Position numbers and translations under genes: made by a program
Part shown: one piece after another, positions 9,738-18,730 of the stretch
Position numbering within the stretch: the first letter of the stretch is position 1
Layout: the number at the start of each line of letters is the position of its first letter
The notes under the pieces: generated by a model
Databases searched by the model: none
What the model was told of the DNA's origin: nothing
The model's input: only the letters and a program-made list of their open reading frames with translations
Source: UBA6623 sp965217195
GTDB taxonomy: Bacteria; Acidobacteriota; Terriglobia; Bryobacterales; UBA6623
Length of the DNA stretch: 64,000 bases
Assembly: GCA_965217195.1 (NCBI GenBank)
Contig: CBDCHL010000005.1
Coordinates: 1,612,001-1,676,000, forward strand
Direction: 5' to 3'

Positions 9738-9757
9738 GCGTGGACTTCCGTCCACGC
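9738..9757. repeat. Hairpin repeat, GTGGACTTC family, copy 2
   Basis: GCGTGGAC-TTCC-GTCCACGC is a perfect 8-bp inverted repeat with a 4-base loop. The 19 bases from 9737 to 9755 are identical to those at 25967-25985, 16 kb away, so this is a dispersed element and not a private terminator. It sits between the converging MFS and DUF1549 genes. Confidence 0.8.
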
Positions 9758-9842
9758 CTCTGTCGGGCGCTTGGGCGGCGCATTTAAGAAGATGGCAAAG
9801 GTGGACGTCGTCCGCGGTGGACCGTTGCCGGCACCACCACCC

Positions 9843-12359
9843 TTACCGGTTAAACAGGAAAGCGTTGCTGTTGACCAGCGCCCAAAGCAAATCCTGAGCG
9901 CGCGAGGCGCGGCTGGGGCCTTTGTCGATGTAGGTCAGCGCCGAGTCGTATTCCGTCGGCGTCGGGAAACGGCCGTAGGTCGCTAGATACAACTCCTCGA
10001 CCAGGTCTTTGCTCGACTTGCCCGCGAGAATGGCGGTCGCGACGCGTCCTTCGGGGTCCGCAATGGTCTCGGCCAGCGTGGGGCCGTTGACGAGGTTCAT
10101 CGCGTGCGAAAGGCTGACGTTGTCCCTGCGCTCGCACTCGCAAGGCGACTCACGCTGCGGGCGTCCGAAAACGTCGAGAAATCCGCCCTTGCCTACGAAG
10201 GAGTCGGGCAGCTCTTGCGCTCGAAAGCCCTTCGGTACGCCTTCGAACTCGAGTTGCGAACCGGTCGCTACGGCGATGGCGTCGAGCATCGTCTCCGCCG
10301 GCAGTCTGCGCGGTTTGAAGTGCGAGAAGTTCGTCTGGTCGGTTTCATTCCACTTATTCGTCGTGATCGAAGCCTGGTAGGCGCGCGAGTTTGCGATCGT
10401 GCGAATGACGTGCTGCAGATCATACCCGCTCTTGATGAAATCGTCGGCCAAGGCGGCCAGCAGCGCCTCGTTCACCGGGGGATTCGAAGCCCGAACATCA
10501 TCCACCGGGTCGATGATACCGCGGCCCATGAAGTAACTCCACAGCCGATTCGTGATCGCTCGAGAGAAGAACGGATTCTTGTCCGACGTCAACCAGGCGG
10601 CCAATGCTTCTCGGCGATCGCCCTCGTCGGGAATCGGAGGCGCTCCGGCGGCCGCAACGAGGTATTTCGGGTCGGCGTATTGGCCGTTGGTGGGATATTT
10701 GATACGGTCGTCGTCGCGTTTGACGTAGACGATTTGCTCGTCGTCGTCAAAACCCGGCTTGATGCCCACGGCGGCGAAGAAAGCCGCTAGTTCGTAGTAC
10801 TGGTTTTGTGTCCAGCGCTCGAAGGGGTGGTCGTGGCAATTGGCGCAGACCATGCGCACGCCCATGAAGATTTGCGTCGTCGTCTCAAGTGCGGCCTTGG
10901 GGTCGTCGTTGACGCGGAAGAAGTTTGCCGCCGGATTTTGGTAGGTGCTTCCGACTGAAGTAATCAGCTCGCGCACCATCTCGTCGTAGGGCTTGTTGGC
11001 CGCGATCGAATCACGAATCCACTGCCTGAACGCCCAAGTGCCCTTTTCCCCCAGATACTTGCGGTTGCTCTGCAGCAGGTCGCCCCACTTGTGGGCCCAA
11101 TGGTCGACGAACTCCTTGCGCTTGATTAACTCGTCGATCAGCCGCTGACGCTTGAGGCGGGATGTCTCGGGGTCTTCGAGAAACGCGCGCGCTTGATCGG
11201 GCGTCGGGGGAACACCGTTCAAGTCTAAGTAGACACGCCGCAGGAACGTCGCGTCATCAGCGAGCGGCGCGGGCTCGATCTTGAGCCGTTCGAGCTTGGC
11301 GTCGATCTGCTCGTCGATGAAGTTGTATTGCGGCGGGTTCGTCCAGGCGAAACCCGGTTCGGGATTCAGCACCGTGATTGGAACAGTGACAAACTTCCCT
11401 TCATAGCGCACTTGCAGGGCTGCTTCGCCGATCCGCTCGGCGACCAGTGCCTGGCCCGCGGAAAGCGCCGCCGGGCCGGGCCGCACCGCGGTCGGGGCGT
11501 GATCGGCGCCTTCGCCGACCGCCGCTACGGTCTCTACATTACTTTTGATCGAAGCCTCTCGCGTGACGTCGCGCACCGTGCCGTCTCCGTAGTGCGCCGT
11601 CACCAGCACTTGCTGCCTCATCCCGGGGCGCTCCATGAAAATTTCCTTCGGGAGCACTTCGAGCTTGACCACACCGTCCTTTTTGCTGTCACCGAACGGG
11701 GCGCCCTTCGAAATCCAGTCGAGAATGGTTTTCTTGTACCCCTCGTCAGCCAATACGTAGCCGCCCTGATGGGGAACCGCTTGCGTCGGCTTGGCGACCA
11801 TCAAGCTGTCGGCCGGCGCGGCGCGATTGACGCGGCGCCCGGAAACTTCATAGAGCAGAGCATCGTAGTCGAATTTGGGGTCATACCCACGCAGCGACAG
11901 CTTGAAGCCGTTCTTGCCTTTCGCCGAGCCGTGGCAGGCTCCGGCCGTGCAACCGACCTTATTGAGAACCGGCATGACGTCCCGCACGAAGGTCACGGGG
12001 CGCTCTTGGCTCAGGTCATGGACGGTCACGCTGAGCTCGGCCGAATGCCCGGCGACGCTGACGGTCACCCCCGCCCCGCCCTCGGACGTGCCGTAAATCA
12101 ATCCGTCCTCGCCGATCCGCACATTTTCACCGCCGGCTTCGAGCTTGGCTTCGCCGGTGAGGTCTATCTTCCCGCCGTCCTTTTTGACCCCGGTGACCAG
12201 AACACCGTGTCCCTTGTCGGCCTCGAAAAGAGCGATCGAGGTGGGCTCGATCATGATCTCCGCAATGTCGGTGTCCGCGGCCCGCAGCGGTCCGGGCATT
12301 CCCGTTACGAACAGCAGCACTACCATCGCGGTCAGCAAGGATGTCGCCGAGTAAGGCAT
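9843..12359 (-). CDS. DUF1549/DUF1553 protein with cytochrome-like and BIG_2-like domains
   Basis: This 838-residue exported protein belongs to the Planctomycete-type cytochrome family. A signal peptide ends near residue 27 (GPLRAA). A bacterial Ig-like (BIG_2-like) region spans about residues 33-113. A PSCyt1-like haem segment follows with the unusual site CTAGACH at 137-143 (CX4CH), then another Ig-like stretch (VTAHYGDGTVRDVTREA). The DUF1549 domain starts with YNFIDEQIDAKLERL and contains CANCHDHP, a normal CxxCH. DUF1553 forms the C-terminus (NPFFSRAITNRLWSYFMGRG, FGRPQRESPCECERR). These proteins are thought to act in the periplasm, often near sulfatases or glycosidases; the reaction is not known. 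Confidence 0.88.
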   Translation of the reverse strand: MPYSATSLLTAMVVLLFVTGMPGPLRAADTDIAEIMIEPTSIALFEADKGHGVLVTGVKKDGGKIDLTGEAKLEAGGENVRIGEDGLIYGTSEGGAGVTVSVAGHSAELSVTVHDLSQERPVTFVRDVMPVLNKVGCTAGACHGSAKGKNGFKLSLRGYDPKFDYDALLYEVSGRRVNRAAPADSLMVAKPTQAVPHQGGYVLADEGYKKTILDWISKGAPFGDSKKDGVVKLEVLPKEIFMERPGMRQQVLVTAHYGDGTVRDVTREASIKSNVETVAAVGEGADHAPTAVRPGPAALSAGQALVAERIGEAALQVRYEGKFVTVPITVLNPEPGFAWTNPPQYNFIDEQIDAKLERLKIEPAPLADDATFLRRVYLDLNGVPPTPDQARAFLEDPETSRLKRQRLIDELIKRKEFVDHWAHKWGDLLQSNRKYLGEKGTWAFRQWIRDSIAANKPYDEMVRELITSVGSTYQNPAANFFRVNDDPKAALETTTQIFMGVRMVCANCHDHPFERWTQNQYYELAAFFAAVGIKPGFDDDEQIVYVKRDDDRIKYPTNGQYADPKYLVAAAGAPPIPDEGDRREALAAWLTSDKNPFFSRAITNRLWSYFMGRGIIDPVDDVRASNPPVNEALLAALADDFIKSGYDLQHVIRTIANSRAYQASITTNKWNETDQTNFSHFKPRRLPAETMLDAIAVATGSQLEFEGVPKGFRAQELPDSFVGKGGFLDVFGRPQRESPCECERRDNVSLSHAMNLVNGPTLAETIADPEGRVATAILAGKSSKDLVEELYLATYGRFPTPTEYDSALTYIDKGPSRASRAQDLLWALVNSNAFLFNR

Positions 12360-12428
12360 ACTTTTCCCCCGTCGGTTGAAATCACGCCTATTTTAGCAGG
12401 TTGCTCGCAGGGCACGTCGGCTCCCGAC

Positions 12429-12434
12429 TATAAT
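12429..12434 (+). promoter_or_regulatory. Candidate -10 box upstream of the cupin gene
   Basis: A perfect TATAAT lies about 107 bases before the cupin start codon. No clear TTGACA-like -35 box is seen at 16-18 bases upstream, so this is only a candidate promoter for the cupin-dehydrogenase-propeller gene group. Confidence 0.35.
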
Positions 12435-12540
12435 GTTCTGACGGGTTGGAGGTTCTCGTTTCTAGATCAACCGATGCATTTTCTGCATCTTGGAGCAGAG
12501 GAAGCGACTCAACCAACAGCGGCGATTCGAGGAGTTCGAG

Positions 12541-12903
12541 ATGAAAGTTCACAATTGGGAGACGGTCGCGCACGAGCAGATGGGGCCGCTGATCGCTCGC
12601 CGCGCCGTGCATAGCGAACGGATGACGATTGCCCGCATTTACATCAAAGAGGGAGGCGTCGTTCCTCGGCACCACCATGAAAACGAGCAAGTCAGCCAGG
12701 TGCTCGAAGGCAAGCTTCGCTTCATCTTCGACGACAAGGAAATCGTCGCCTCGGCCGGGGACATTATCGAAATCCCTTCGCATGAGCCGCACAAGGTGGT
12801 TGCTCTCGAAGATTCGGTCGCGCTCGACACGTTTCAGCCCCAGCGCGGTGACTGGCTGTCTGGTGACGATGCATACTTGCGAACCCCTTCGGAGGGCTCA
12901 TAA
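12541..12903 (+). CDS. Cupin-domain protein, KdgF-like
   Basis: This 120-residue single-domain cupin has the metal-binding pattern VPRHHHENEQ (residues 38-47) and a later His in PSHEPHKV. The C-terminal segment LDTFQPQRGDWLSGDDAYLR fits KdgF-like cupins, which help linearise unsaturated uronates in pectin or alginate breakdown. I chose the ATG at 12541 because GAGG lies about 7 bases upstream. A frame extension to 12490 has no supporting features. The next gene encodes a short-chain dehydrogenase, a common pairing for sugar-acid catabolism, but the actual substrate is not shown by the sequence. Confidence 0.82.
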   Translation: MKVHNWETVAHEQMGPLIARRAVHSERMTIARIYIKEGGVVPRHHHENEQVSQVLEGKLRFIFDDKEIVASAGDIIEIPSHEPHKVVALEDSVALDTFQPQRGDWLSGDDAYLRTPSEGS

Positions 12904-12996
12904 CGTAGTAAACTCAGTGGAGTTTGGGTCTTCCTGCCGCTCGCGGCCGGGCGACGCCTACGCGGCGTCAACCCGGAACCTCACGAAGGTACATGG

Positions 12997-13785
12997 ATGG
13001 AGCTGGGAATTAAAGGTCGGGTAGCGTTCGTGGCGGCCTCCAGCAAGGGTCTGGGCCGCTCGGTCGCCGAAGCCCTCGCAGCCGACGGCGTTCGGCTGGC
13101 CCTGTGCGCGCGCGACGGCGAGACGCTGGCCGAAACCGCGGCACAGATCCGCGACCGCTGGGGCGTTGACGTGCTCGAAGGTTCGCTGGACGTCACCGAT
13201 TTCGACGCCGTCACGGCGTTTCTCAACAAGATCCGCGAGGAGTTCGGCGGCATCGACATCTGTGTCACGAACGCCGGCGGCCCACCCGCCGGCGGTTTCG
13301 AGGATTTCTCGCTCGACGACTGGCGGCAGGCATTCGAGCTCAGCTTCATGTCGACGCTGCACATGATCCGCGAAGTTCTTCCGGCCATGCGTAACCAACG
13401 TTGGGGACGGATCGTAACAATCACGTCGATCTCAGTGAAACAGTCTATTGATGGGTTGATTCTCTCGAACGCAATCCGTGCGTCGGTTGTGGGTCTGCTA
13501 AAGTCACTGGTCCGGGAATACGGGTCGGATAACGTCTTGTTTAACAACGTCTGCCCCGGCGCCACCGCGACCGATCGGCTGCTGAACGTCGCCGCTATCC
13601 GTGCCGAGCAACAGGGGATTACGCGCGACGAGGTCATCGATCGTATGGGAGCGTCGATTCCGCTGGGACGCGTCGGGCAGCCCGAAGAGTTCGGCCCTTT
13701 GGTGGCGTTTCTTTGTTCGGAACGAGCGGCCTATATCTCGGGAACCAGCACCGCGATTGACGGTGGAGAAGTAAGGGGGGCTTGA
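12997..13785 (+). CDS. Short-chain dehydrogenase/reductase with non-canonical active site
   Basis: This is a 262-residue Rossmann-fold SDR. The cofactor loop AASSKGLGRS is at residues 13-22 and the TNAGG motif at 91-95. The catalytic Ser is likely in TITSIS (141-146). Where classical members have Tyr-x3-Lys, this protein reads SNAIR at 157-161, so Tyr and Lys are replaced by Ser and Arg. The C-terminal CPGATATDRL and SGTSTAIDGG are normal. Close SDRs with a LSNAxR motif exist as a subfamily, so the change is probably inherited and not an error. It may use another proton donor or have lost reductase activity. It lies 93 bases after the cupin gene and 4 bases before the next gene. Confidence 0.85.
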   Translation: MELGIKGRVAFVAASSKGLGRSVAEALAADGVRLALCARDGETLAETAAQIRDRWGVDVLEGSLDVTDFDAVTAFLNKIREEFGGIDICVTNAGGPPAGGFEDFSLDDWRQAFELSFMSTLHMIREVLPAMRNQRWGRIVTITSISVKQSIDGLILSNAIRASVVGLLKSLVREYGSDNVLFNNVCPGATATDRLLNVAAIRAEQQGITRDEVIDRMGASIPLGRVGQPEEFGPLVAFLCSERAAYISGTSTAIDGGEVRGA

Positions 13786-13789
13786 GGCA

Positions 13790-16700
13790 ATGCCTCAGGG
13801 ATACGGAAGACCGCTTGCCGCTAACCAGTCGACGCTGATCGCCGGTTTGTTGGCGACGGCGGTAATGATGCTCGCTGTCAGCGGCTTGCGGGCCGAACGT
13901 AAATGGGTCGACAACCAAGCGGCTCGGCTTGCCATCGGACAGCCCTTTTTTACGCGACAGGCGCCGTTGTCGTCGCGCGAGACGATCGGCGGGGTAGGGG
14001 GCGTGGCCTATGGCGGCGATATTCTCTTGATCGCCGATGGCAATCGAGTCGGTTCGCTGCCGCTGAACAACCGCGTGTTGATCTACCGCAATGTAGGTAG
14101 TTTCGTCCCCAAGCCCGATGATGAGCTGCCGCAAGGTACAGTTTGCCCGGCTTGCGTCGGGCTCCCCGACGTTGTGTTGGGCCAGCCGGATTTCGACACC
14201 TTCACCCCGAATGTCGAAAACGGCATGCAGAACCCCACCGGCGTGGCGACGGACGGCGTACGAATCGCCGTGGCGGATACCGACAACAATCGCGTCTTGA
14301 TTTGGCACAGCATTCCGACCGCGAACGGCGCGGCGCCCGACGTCGTTATCGGGCAGGCCGACGCCATCAATAACGCGCCAGGCACCTCAGCGACTGAGAT
14401 GCGTGGGCCACAGGGCGTTTGGTTTGACGGGGGCAAGTTCTTTGTCGCCGATACGCAGAACTCGCGCATCCTGATCTACAACTCGGTTCCGACAGCGACC
14501 GGCGCCTCGCCCGATATTGTCCTCGGGCAGCCGGATTTCGATACCCGACCCGAGCCCGACTTGACGCAGTCGAATGTAGAACCCACGGCGACCGGGATGC
14601 TTGACCCGGTTTCGGTAACCGTGAGCGACGGGAAGTTATTGGTTGCCGATCTGGGCTTTAACCGCATTCTGATTTTCAACAGCATTCCAACATCCAACGC
14701 AATGCCGGCCGACGTCGTCATCGGCCAGCCCGACATGGAATCGAACATTACGAACAATTCGTCCGAGCTTTGCGAACCGCTCGAAATCCCTCGCGAAGAA
14801 GGGGATGAAGACGACCCGAATGCGGATTTGCTCGATACCGACGAAACGTTTCCCTTCCGTTGCGACCGCACGTTGAGTTTTCCGCGCTTCGCGATCTCCG
14901 ACGGCGAGAAGCTTTATGTTTCCGATGGGGGCAACGACCGCATCCTTGTCTTCAATGAGGTTCCTACCGAGAACGCGCCTCACCCTGACACAATTATCGG
15001 TCAGCGCGATTTCTTTACTTTGCTCGAGTCCGACGGCGCCGCGAGTATTCGCGCGCCGCAAGCGCTGGCCCACGACGGCGAGAATCTCTACGTGGCCGAT
15101 CCGTTTACGCGGCGCGTGTTGGTCTTTACGCCGGGCGAGGATCAGATCGTCCAAGACGGACTGCGCAACAGCGCCAGTTTCTTGATTCGAGCTACTGCGA
15201 ACGTCATGTTTGACCTGACCGCCGCAGACGGCCAGGAACTTACCGTTACCCTTGACGGAACCGACTACACTCACGCCGCGTCGGCGGACCAAACCGCCGG
15301 GGAGGTGCGCGACGCCCTTCTCGAGCAGATTGTCAATGACCCCGAGGCGGTGGCTTTCGCCATTCCGAAAACCGGGGAGGGCGACCACGCCGCCGGATCG
15401 ATTACGTTCGGAGGCGCGGTGCGCGAAGGCGAGGTAGTGATCTTGCTCATCGGGGAGCAAACGTACCAGGCAGAAGTGCTTGCGGGCGACGCGCCGACGT
15501 CCTTGGTCGACCGCTTCAATTTCTTCGCCCAGGACGACCCGCTTGTGGCTACGGACCGCGATCCCAACAATGCGGACAGGTTGCGGATCACGGCCCGCGA
15601 AGTCGGTGCGGTCGGCAACGGCATCCCTTACTCCGTCCATACCGAGGAGGGTTCGGAGATCACGCTCGCAGCCGCCGGCGACGCCCTGCGCGGCGGCGCG
15701 CATGAGCAGTTCATCCTCTTGTCGGCACAACAGGAGGGTCCCGCGGGCAACAACATCAGGCTCAGCGTAAGGAAGTCGGTCGGCGGCGGGATTAACCTCG
15801 TCGGCTCGGGCGGGCGACTCACCGGGGGAAGTGATGCCCGGGAATTACCGGCCGGCGCGCAAGGGACGATCTTTGGGACCGACTTTTCCGACGCCGTCTA
15901 CAGCGCCAAGATCGAGGGCGAAAGTTTGCCGACCGAGCTCGGCGGAGTTCGTGTCTACGCCAACGGGATCTTAACGCCGCTGACCTTGGTCTCGCCCACT
16001 CAGATCAACTTCCAGCTTCCTTGGCGGACCGCCGGCACGACAGTGAGCGTTTATGTCCGCCGCCGTATGCCGGATGGAACCGTGCAGGTTTCCGCGTCTC
16101 GCGCGGCGGACGTCACACGCGCCTCGCCCGGCCTTTACGCCTTCGCCGGGGAAGAACCGCGCCGCGCTGTCGCGCTCCACGGGCAGGGCAAGGCGACGGG
16201 CACGATCGCGATCACGGCGAATGAGCCTGACTCGAACCAGCCGGCATCCGAAGGGATCAACCTAACGATCAGCGTCGGCGGCAGGCCTTACACCATTACC
16301 ACGACGCAAGCGGAATCAGCGGTAGGGATTCGCGACCGGCTCGTCCAAGCCATCAACGCCGGCGAGGGCGACCCCGACGTCATTGCAGCCGCGGGGCAGG
16401 TCGGGTTTTTCTCCGCGCGCGTGACCGTCACGTTCAAAGGAGAAGTGAGGGTCGGCGATGTCTTTACGATTTTTGTCAACGGCCGTATCTACGGAGTCGT
16501 CGTCCAAGAGGACGATACGCTGGTCAGCGTTCGCAACAAGCTGGTGTTCGAGGTCAATTCCGGACTCGGCGATCCGGAGGTGACGGCAAGACGCTTCGAC
16601 AACGTTGGCGATCCGGAATTGCAAATCATCGCGCGCGAGTTGGGCGAAGGCGGCAACAACATCTTCTTCGACATCACTGTTAGCCCGGGCGAAAGCCCCA

Positions 16701-17272
16701 CAATGATCGAAACCGACCTCGAAGAAGACAGCACCACGCTGCGCGGCGGTAGGACGCCCCCGGTGGTGTTCTTGACCGCACGCGAAGCCGGCCGAGAAGG
16801 CAATGAAATAAACTTTGGCGCGGAGAGCTCCGACACCATTGCGGTTAGGCTCACCGCGGCGGGCACCAACCTTTGTTGCGGCAACGAGGAATTCTCGCTC
16901 ATCACGCAAGAAAACCCCGCCATTCCCGGCGAAGTCATCCTTGTCTACGGGACCGGTTTGGGACTTACGGCCCCGTTGCCGCAGGATGAAGGACTCGAAG
17001 CCGGCATGGTGACGCCCGGCGAACAGCTGTTCAACGTTCCCTTCAACGCCGATGATTTCGTTTCCTCGGTCGCCGGCGGCAAGACCGCGCAAGTGCGGTT
17101 CGCCGGGCTCGCGCCTTTGTTGATCGGCGTCTATCAAATCAACTTGAAAATCCTCGAAGACCTTCCCGACGACCCGGCCTTGAGCCTAACGATTGCCCAG
17201 CAGCGATTCATCAGCAATCCCGTCACGATTCCCGTCAAGAATCTCACCCCTCGCACCGAGCGCACAGAGTGA
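13790..17272 (+). CDS. Giant secreted beta-propeller protein with a split Solibacter C-terminal (Soli_Cterm-like) domain
   Basis: This 1160-residue protein has a hydrophobic N-terminus (LIAGLLATAVMMLAVSGLRA, residues 14-33) and is probably exported. Residues about 35-450 are NHL/propeller-like repeats with the recurring motif DVVxGQPD and the phrase VADTxNxRxLI. After QDGLRNSASF, which normally opens a TIGR03437 Soli_Cterm domain, comes a module at about 460-685. The domain seems to resume with GTIFGTDFSD and SPTQINFQLPW (690-790). A second module follows at about 800-1040, and the terminal part returns with PAIPGEVILVYGTGLGL and FAGLAPLLIGVYQIN (1042-1155). The modules share DTLxSxRxxL-like, DPxVxA-like and GxxGNxI-like phrases. 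Function is unknown; propeller plus Ig-like ends suggest surface or binding roles. Confidence 0.8.
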   Translation: MPQGYGRPLAANQSTLIAGLLATAVMMLAVSGLRAERKWVDNQAARLAIGQPFFTRQAPLSSRETIGGVGGVAYGGDILLIADGNRVGSLPLNNRVLIYRNVGSFVPKPDDELPQGTVCPACVGLPDVVLGQPDFDTFTPNVENGMQNPTGVATDGVRIAVADTDNNRVLIWHSIPTANGAAPDVVIGQADAINNAPGTSATEMRGPQGVWFDGGKFFVADTQNSRILIYNSVPTATGASPDIVLGQPDFDTRPEPDLTQSNVEPTATGMLDPVSVTVSDGKLLVADLGFNRILIFNSIPTSNAMPADVVIGQPDMESNITNNSSELCEPLEIPREEGDEDDPNADLLDTDETFPFRCDRTLSFPRFAISDGEKLYVSDGGNDRILVFNEVPTENAPHPDTIIGQRDFFTLLESDGAASIRAPQALAHDGENLYVADPFTRRVLVFTPGEDQIVQDGLRNSASFLIRATANVMFDLTAADGQELTVTLDGTDYTHAASADQTAGEVRDALLEQIVNDPEAVAFAIPKTGEGDHAAGSITFGGAVREGEVVILLIGEQTYQAEVLAGDAPTSLVDRFNFFAQDDPLVATDRDPNNADRLRITAREVGAVGNGIPYSVHTEEGSEITLAAAGDALRGGAHEQFILLSAQQEGPAGNNIRLSVRKSVGGGINLVGSGGRLTGGSDARELPAGAQGTIFGTDFSDAVYSAKIEGESLPTELGGVRVYANGILTPLTLVSPTQINFQLPWRTAGTTVSVYVRRRMPDGTVQVSASRAADVTRASPGLYAFAGEEPRRAVALHGQGKATGTIAITANEPDSNQPASEGINLTISVGGRPYTITTTQAESAVGIRDRLVQAINAGEGDPDVIAAAGQVGFFSARVTVTFKGEVRVGDVFTIFVNGRIYGVVVQEDDTLVSVRNKLVFEVNSGLGDPEVTARRFDNVGDPELQIIARELGEGGNNIFFDITVSPGESPTMIETDLEEDSTTLRGGRTPPVVFLTAREAGREGNEINFGAESSDTIAVRLTAAGTNLCCGNEEFSLITQENPAIPGEVILVYGTGLGLTAPLPQDEGLEAGMVTPGEQLFNVPFNADDFVSSVAGGKTAQVRFAGLAPLLIGVYQINLKILEDLPDDPALSLTIAQQRFISNPVTIPVKNLTPRTERTE

Positions 17273-17496
17273 GAGCACGCACTAAGCGGTCGTTAGGGCC
17301 GCGACGTCACAGGTAGATCCGCGCGTCGAGGGTCCAGCCATCCCGTTTTCGGGTACCGGGCGAAGGCCACAGATCGCTTTCCTGCCCAGTCTCAGAGGGG
17401 TTCATCTTGCTCTACCGAAGAATATTCTTCGTTACCGGTTGCGAACCCCGAAAGAATCTATAAGACTTGTCATACCAGTAGAGGGAGGTCTCATTC
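17273..17496 (+). promoter_or_regulatory. Leader region of the lipoprotein gene with a perfect palindrome
   Basis: The region contains the 16-bp perfect palindrome CGAAGAATATTCTTCG at 17416-17431, about 65 bases upstream of the lipoprotein ATG. It is AT-rich compared with its surroundings and looks like an operator for a dimeric regulator. A strong ribosome-binding site (GAGGGAGG) precedes the start at 17497. Confidence 0.55.
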
Positions 17497-18372
17497 ATGA
17501 CATCCAAGACTCAACTCTTGGCCGGGTTTACCGTCCTGACTGCTCTAACGCTTGTCGGTTGCTCGGGCGGAGGTGAAACCGGCCCGGCCGTCGGGAGCCC
17601 GGAATGGCTTTGGGACGCCGCCGTGGAAAACAACGGCTTTGGAGATTTCGAGAAGACGCAGGAACATCTGGGGAAGCTTGTCGGATCGGACAATCCCTGG
17701 CGGGACCGGGGACGCGTCTGGCGCTTTGTCTTACTCAACGGCTTGGCCGCCGGTTATGCCGAACTCGCTGCAGCCTACGGCGGCGGCGCGAAAGCAAATG
17801 AAGCGGTGGCGCCGCAATTCTTGGGCTCGCTACAGCAATACCGGCGTGACTCCCGTAGGCACACGATCGCGTTAGTCGAGGGTCTCGGCGCCTGGAAGAA
17901 GCAGATCGGCTCGGCGAGCACGATTTCGATCGACTTCCCCTTGCCCGCGGGCAGCGGCAACCCGTCGCCGATCCTGGCAAGCGTCTCGGAAGGAGTGGCC
18001 CTCAATGACACCCAGGCGGGCAGCGCCCGATCCCAAACCGTGCAACGAACCATTCTGTTGGCTGCGGCGGCCGTGGCGGGCATGGGCGACGACATCGCGA
18101 AGACAAGTAACGCCTTCCAAGCGACTCCGATCGAAGTTCCGGCCGCGCCGTTCTTTCTGGCAGTAGCGCAGGCCGTCGTCGATCGTTCCGAGATTTTCGA
18201 TCGCGACCACCTTATGGAGCCCACCAAAGAGATCTTCATGCTCGATACGGCTGCGGGCTTAGTCGCCCCAGCGGCGGAAGACGAGGACGAAGAACTCAAA
18301 GGGCGGGCCGAAAAGCTGCTTGAAGCAATCGAGGACGCGAAGAAGCCACGGAATCTGAAGGGAAGCCGCTAG
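17497..18372 (+). CDS. Predicted lipoprotein of unknown function
   Basis: This 291-residue protein has a classic lipoprotein signal (LLAGFTVLTALTLVGC, lipobox Cys at residue 22) followed by a Gly-rich linker (SGGGETG). The mature part is Ala-rich and mainly helical in character, with stretches such as EWLWDAAVENNGFGDFEK and RTILLAAAAVAGMGDD. It ends with a charged Glu/Asp/Lys tail (AAEDEDEELKGRAEKLLE). I do not recognise a domain. It stands alone downstream of a palindrome, so it may be under specific control. Confidence 0.8.
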   Translation: MTSKTQLLAGFTVLTALTLVGCSGGGETGPAVGSPEWLWDAAVENNGFGDFEKTQEHLGKLVGSDNPWRDRGRVWRFVLLNGLAAGYAELAAAYGGGAKANEAVAPQFLGSLQQYRRDSRRHTIALVEGLGAWKKQIGSASTISIDFPLPAGSGNPSPILASVSEGVALNDTQAGSARSQTVQRTILLAAAAVAGMGDDIAKTSNAFQATPIEVPAAPFFLAVAQAVVDRSEIFDRDHLMEPTKEIFMLDTAAGLVAPAAEDEDEELKGRAEKLLEAIEDAKKPRNLKGSR

Positions 18373-18730
18373 CCTCGAGGGTTCGCAATCGGGACGGGTC
18401 GAGATCCGGGTCAGCGGTTCTGGAACTCGGAACCCTAGCCCGCCTTTCTCACCACAGGTGGCGAGGCGAAGTGCATGAGAGGCCCGTCAGTCGAGGCGCG
18501 CGCCGCTTGGCGCGCGGAGGCGTACTTGGGCAGTACGGTGAGCAGGACAAGCAAGCGCAACGAATGTAATGGCGTGCCTATCAAGTGCTTCGCCCGTCAG
18601 CTGGTGTGAAAGGCGGGCTAGCTGGGATGGTGTCGGCCGAGCGCCTTGGCGGCGAGCCAAAAGAGGCAAAGGCCGGATTCGAGTTGCCCGGATCCGGCCC
18701 TTGAGACTGAATGAGAGAGAAAGTTCGCCT
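18373..18730. other. Intergenic region between the lipoprotein gene and the Flp pilin gene
   Basis: No supported gene is present; open frames here lack codon bias and domains. The converging transcripts from the lipoprotein (plus) and pilin (minus) both end in this stretch. The only clear structure is the hairpin at 18671-18699. Confidence 0.5.
18656..18699 (-). terminator. Probable intrinsic terminator of the Flp pilin gene
   Basis: On the minus strand, GGCCGGAT and ATCCGGCC form a perfect 8-bp stem (18671-18678 with 18692-18699) followed by the T-rich run TTTGCCTCTTTT. It lies about 30 bases after the pilin stop codon. Confidence 0.65.

Noticed and set aside
11328..12614. Long plus-strand open frame opposite the DUF1549 gene
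   Set aside because: Antisense shadow in GC-rich DNA; no domain, and the minus-strand product has haem motifs and conserved blocks.
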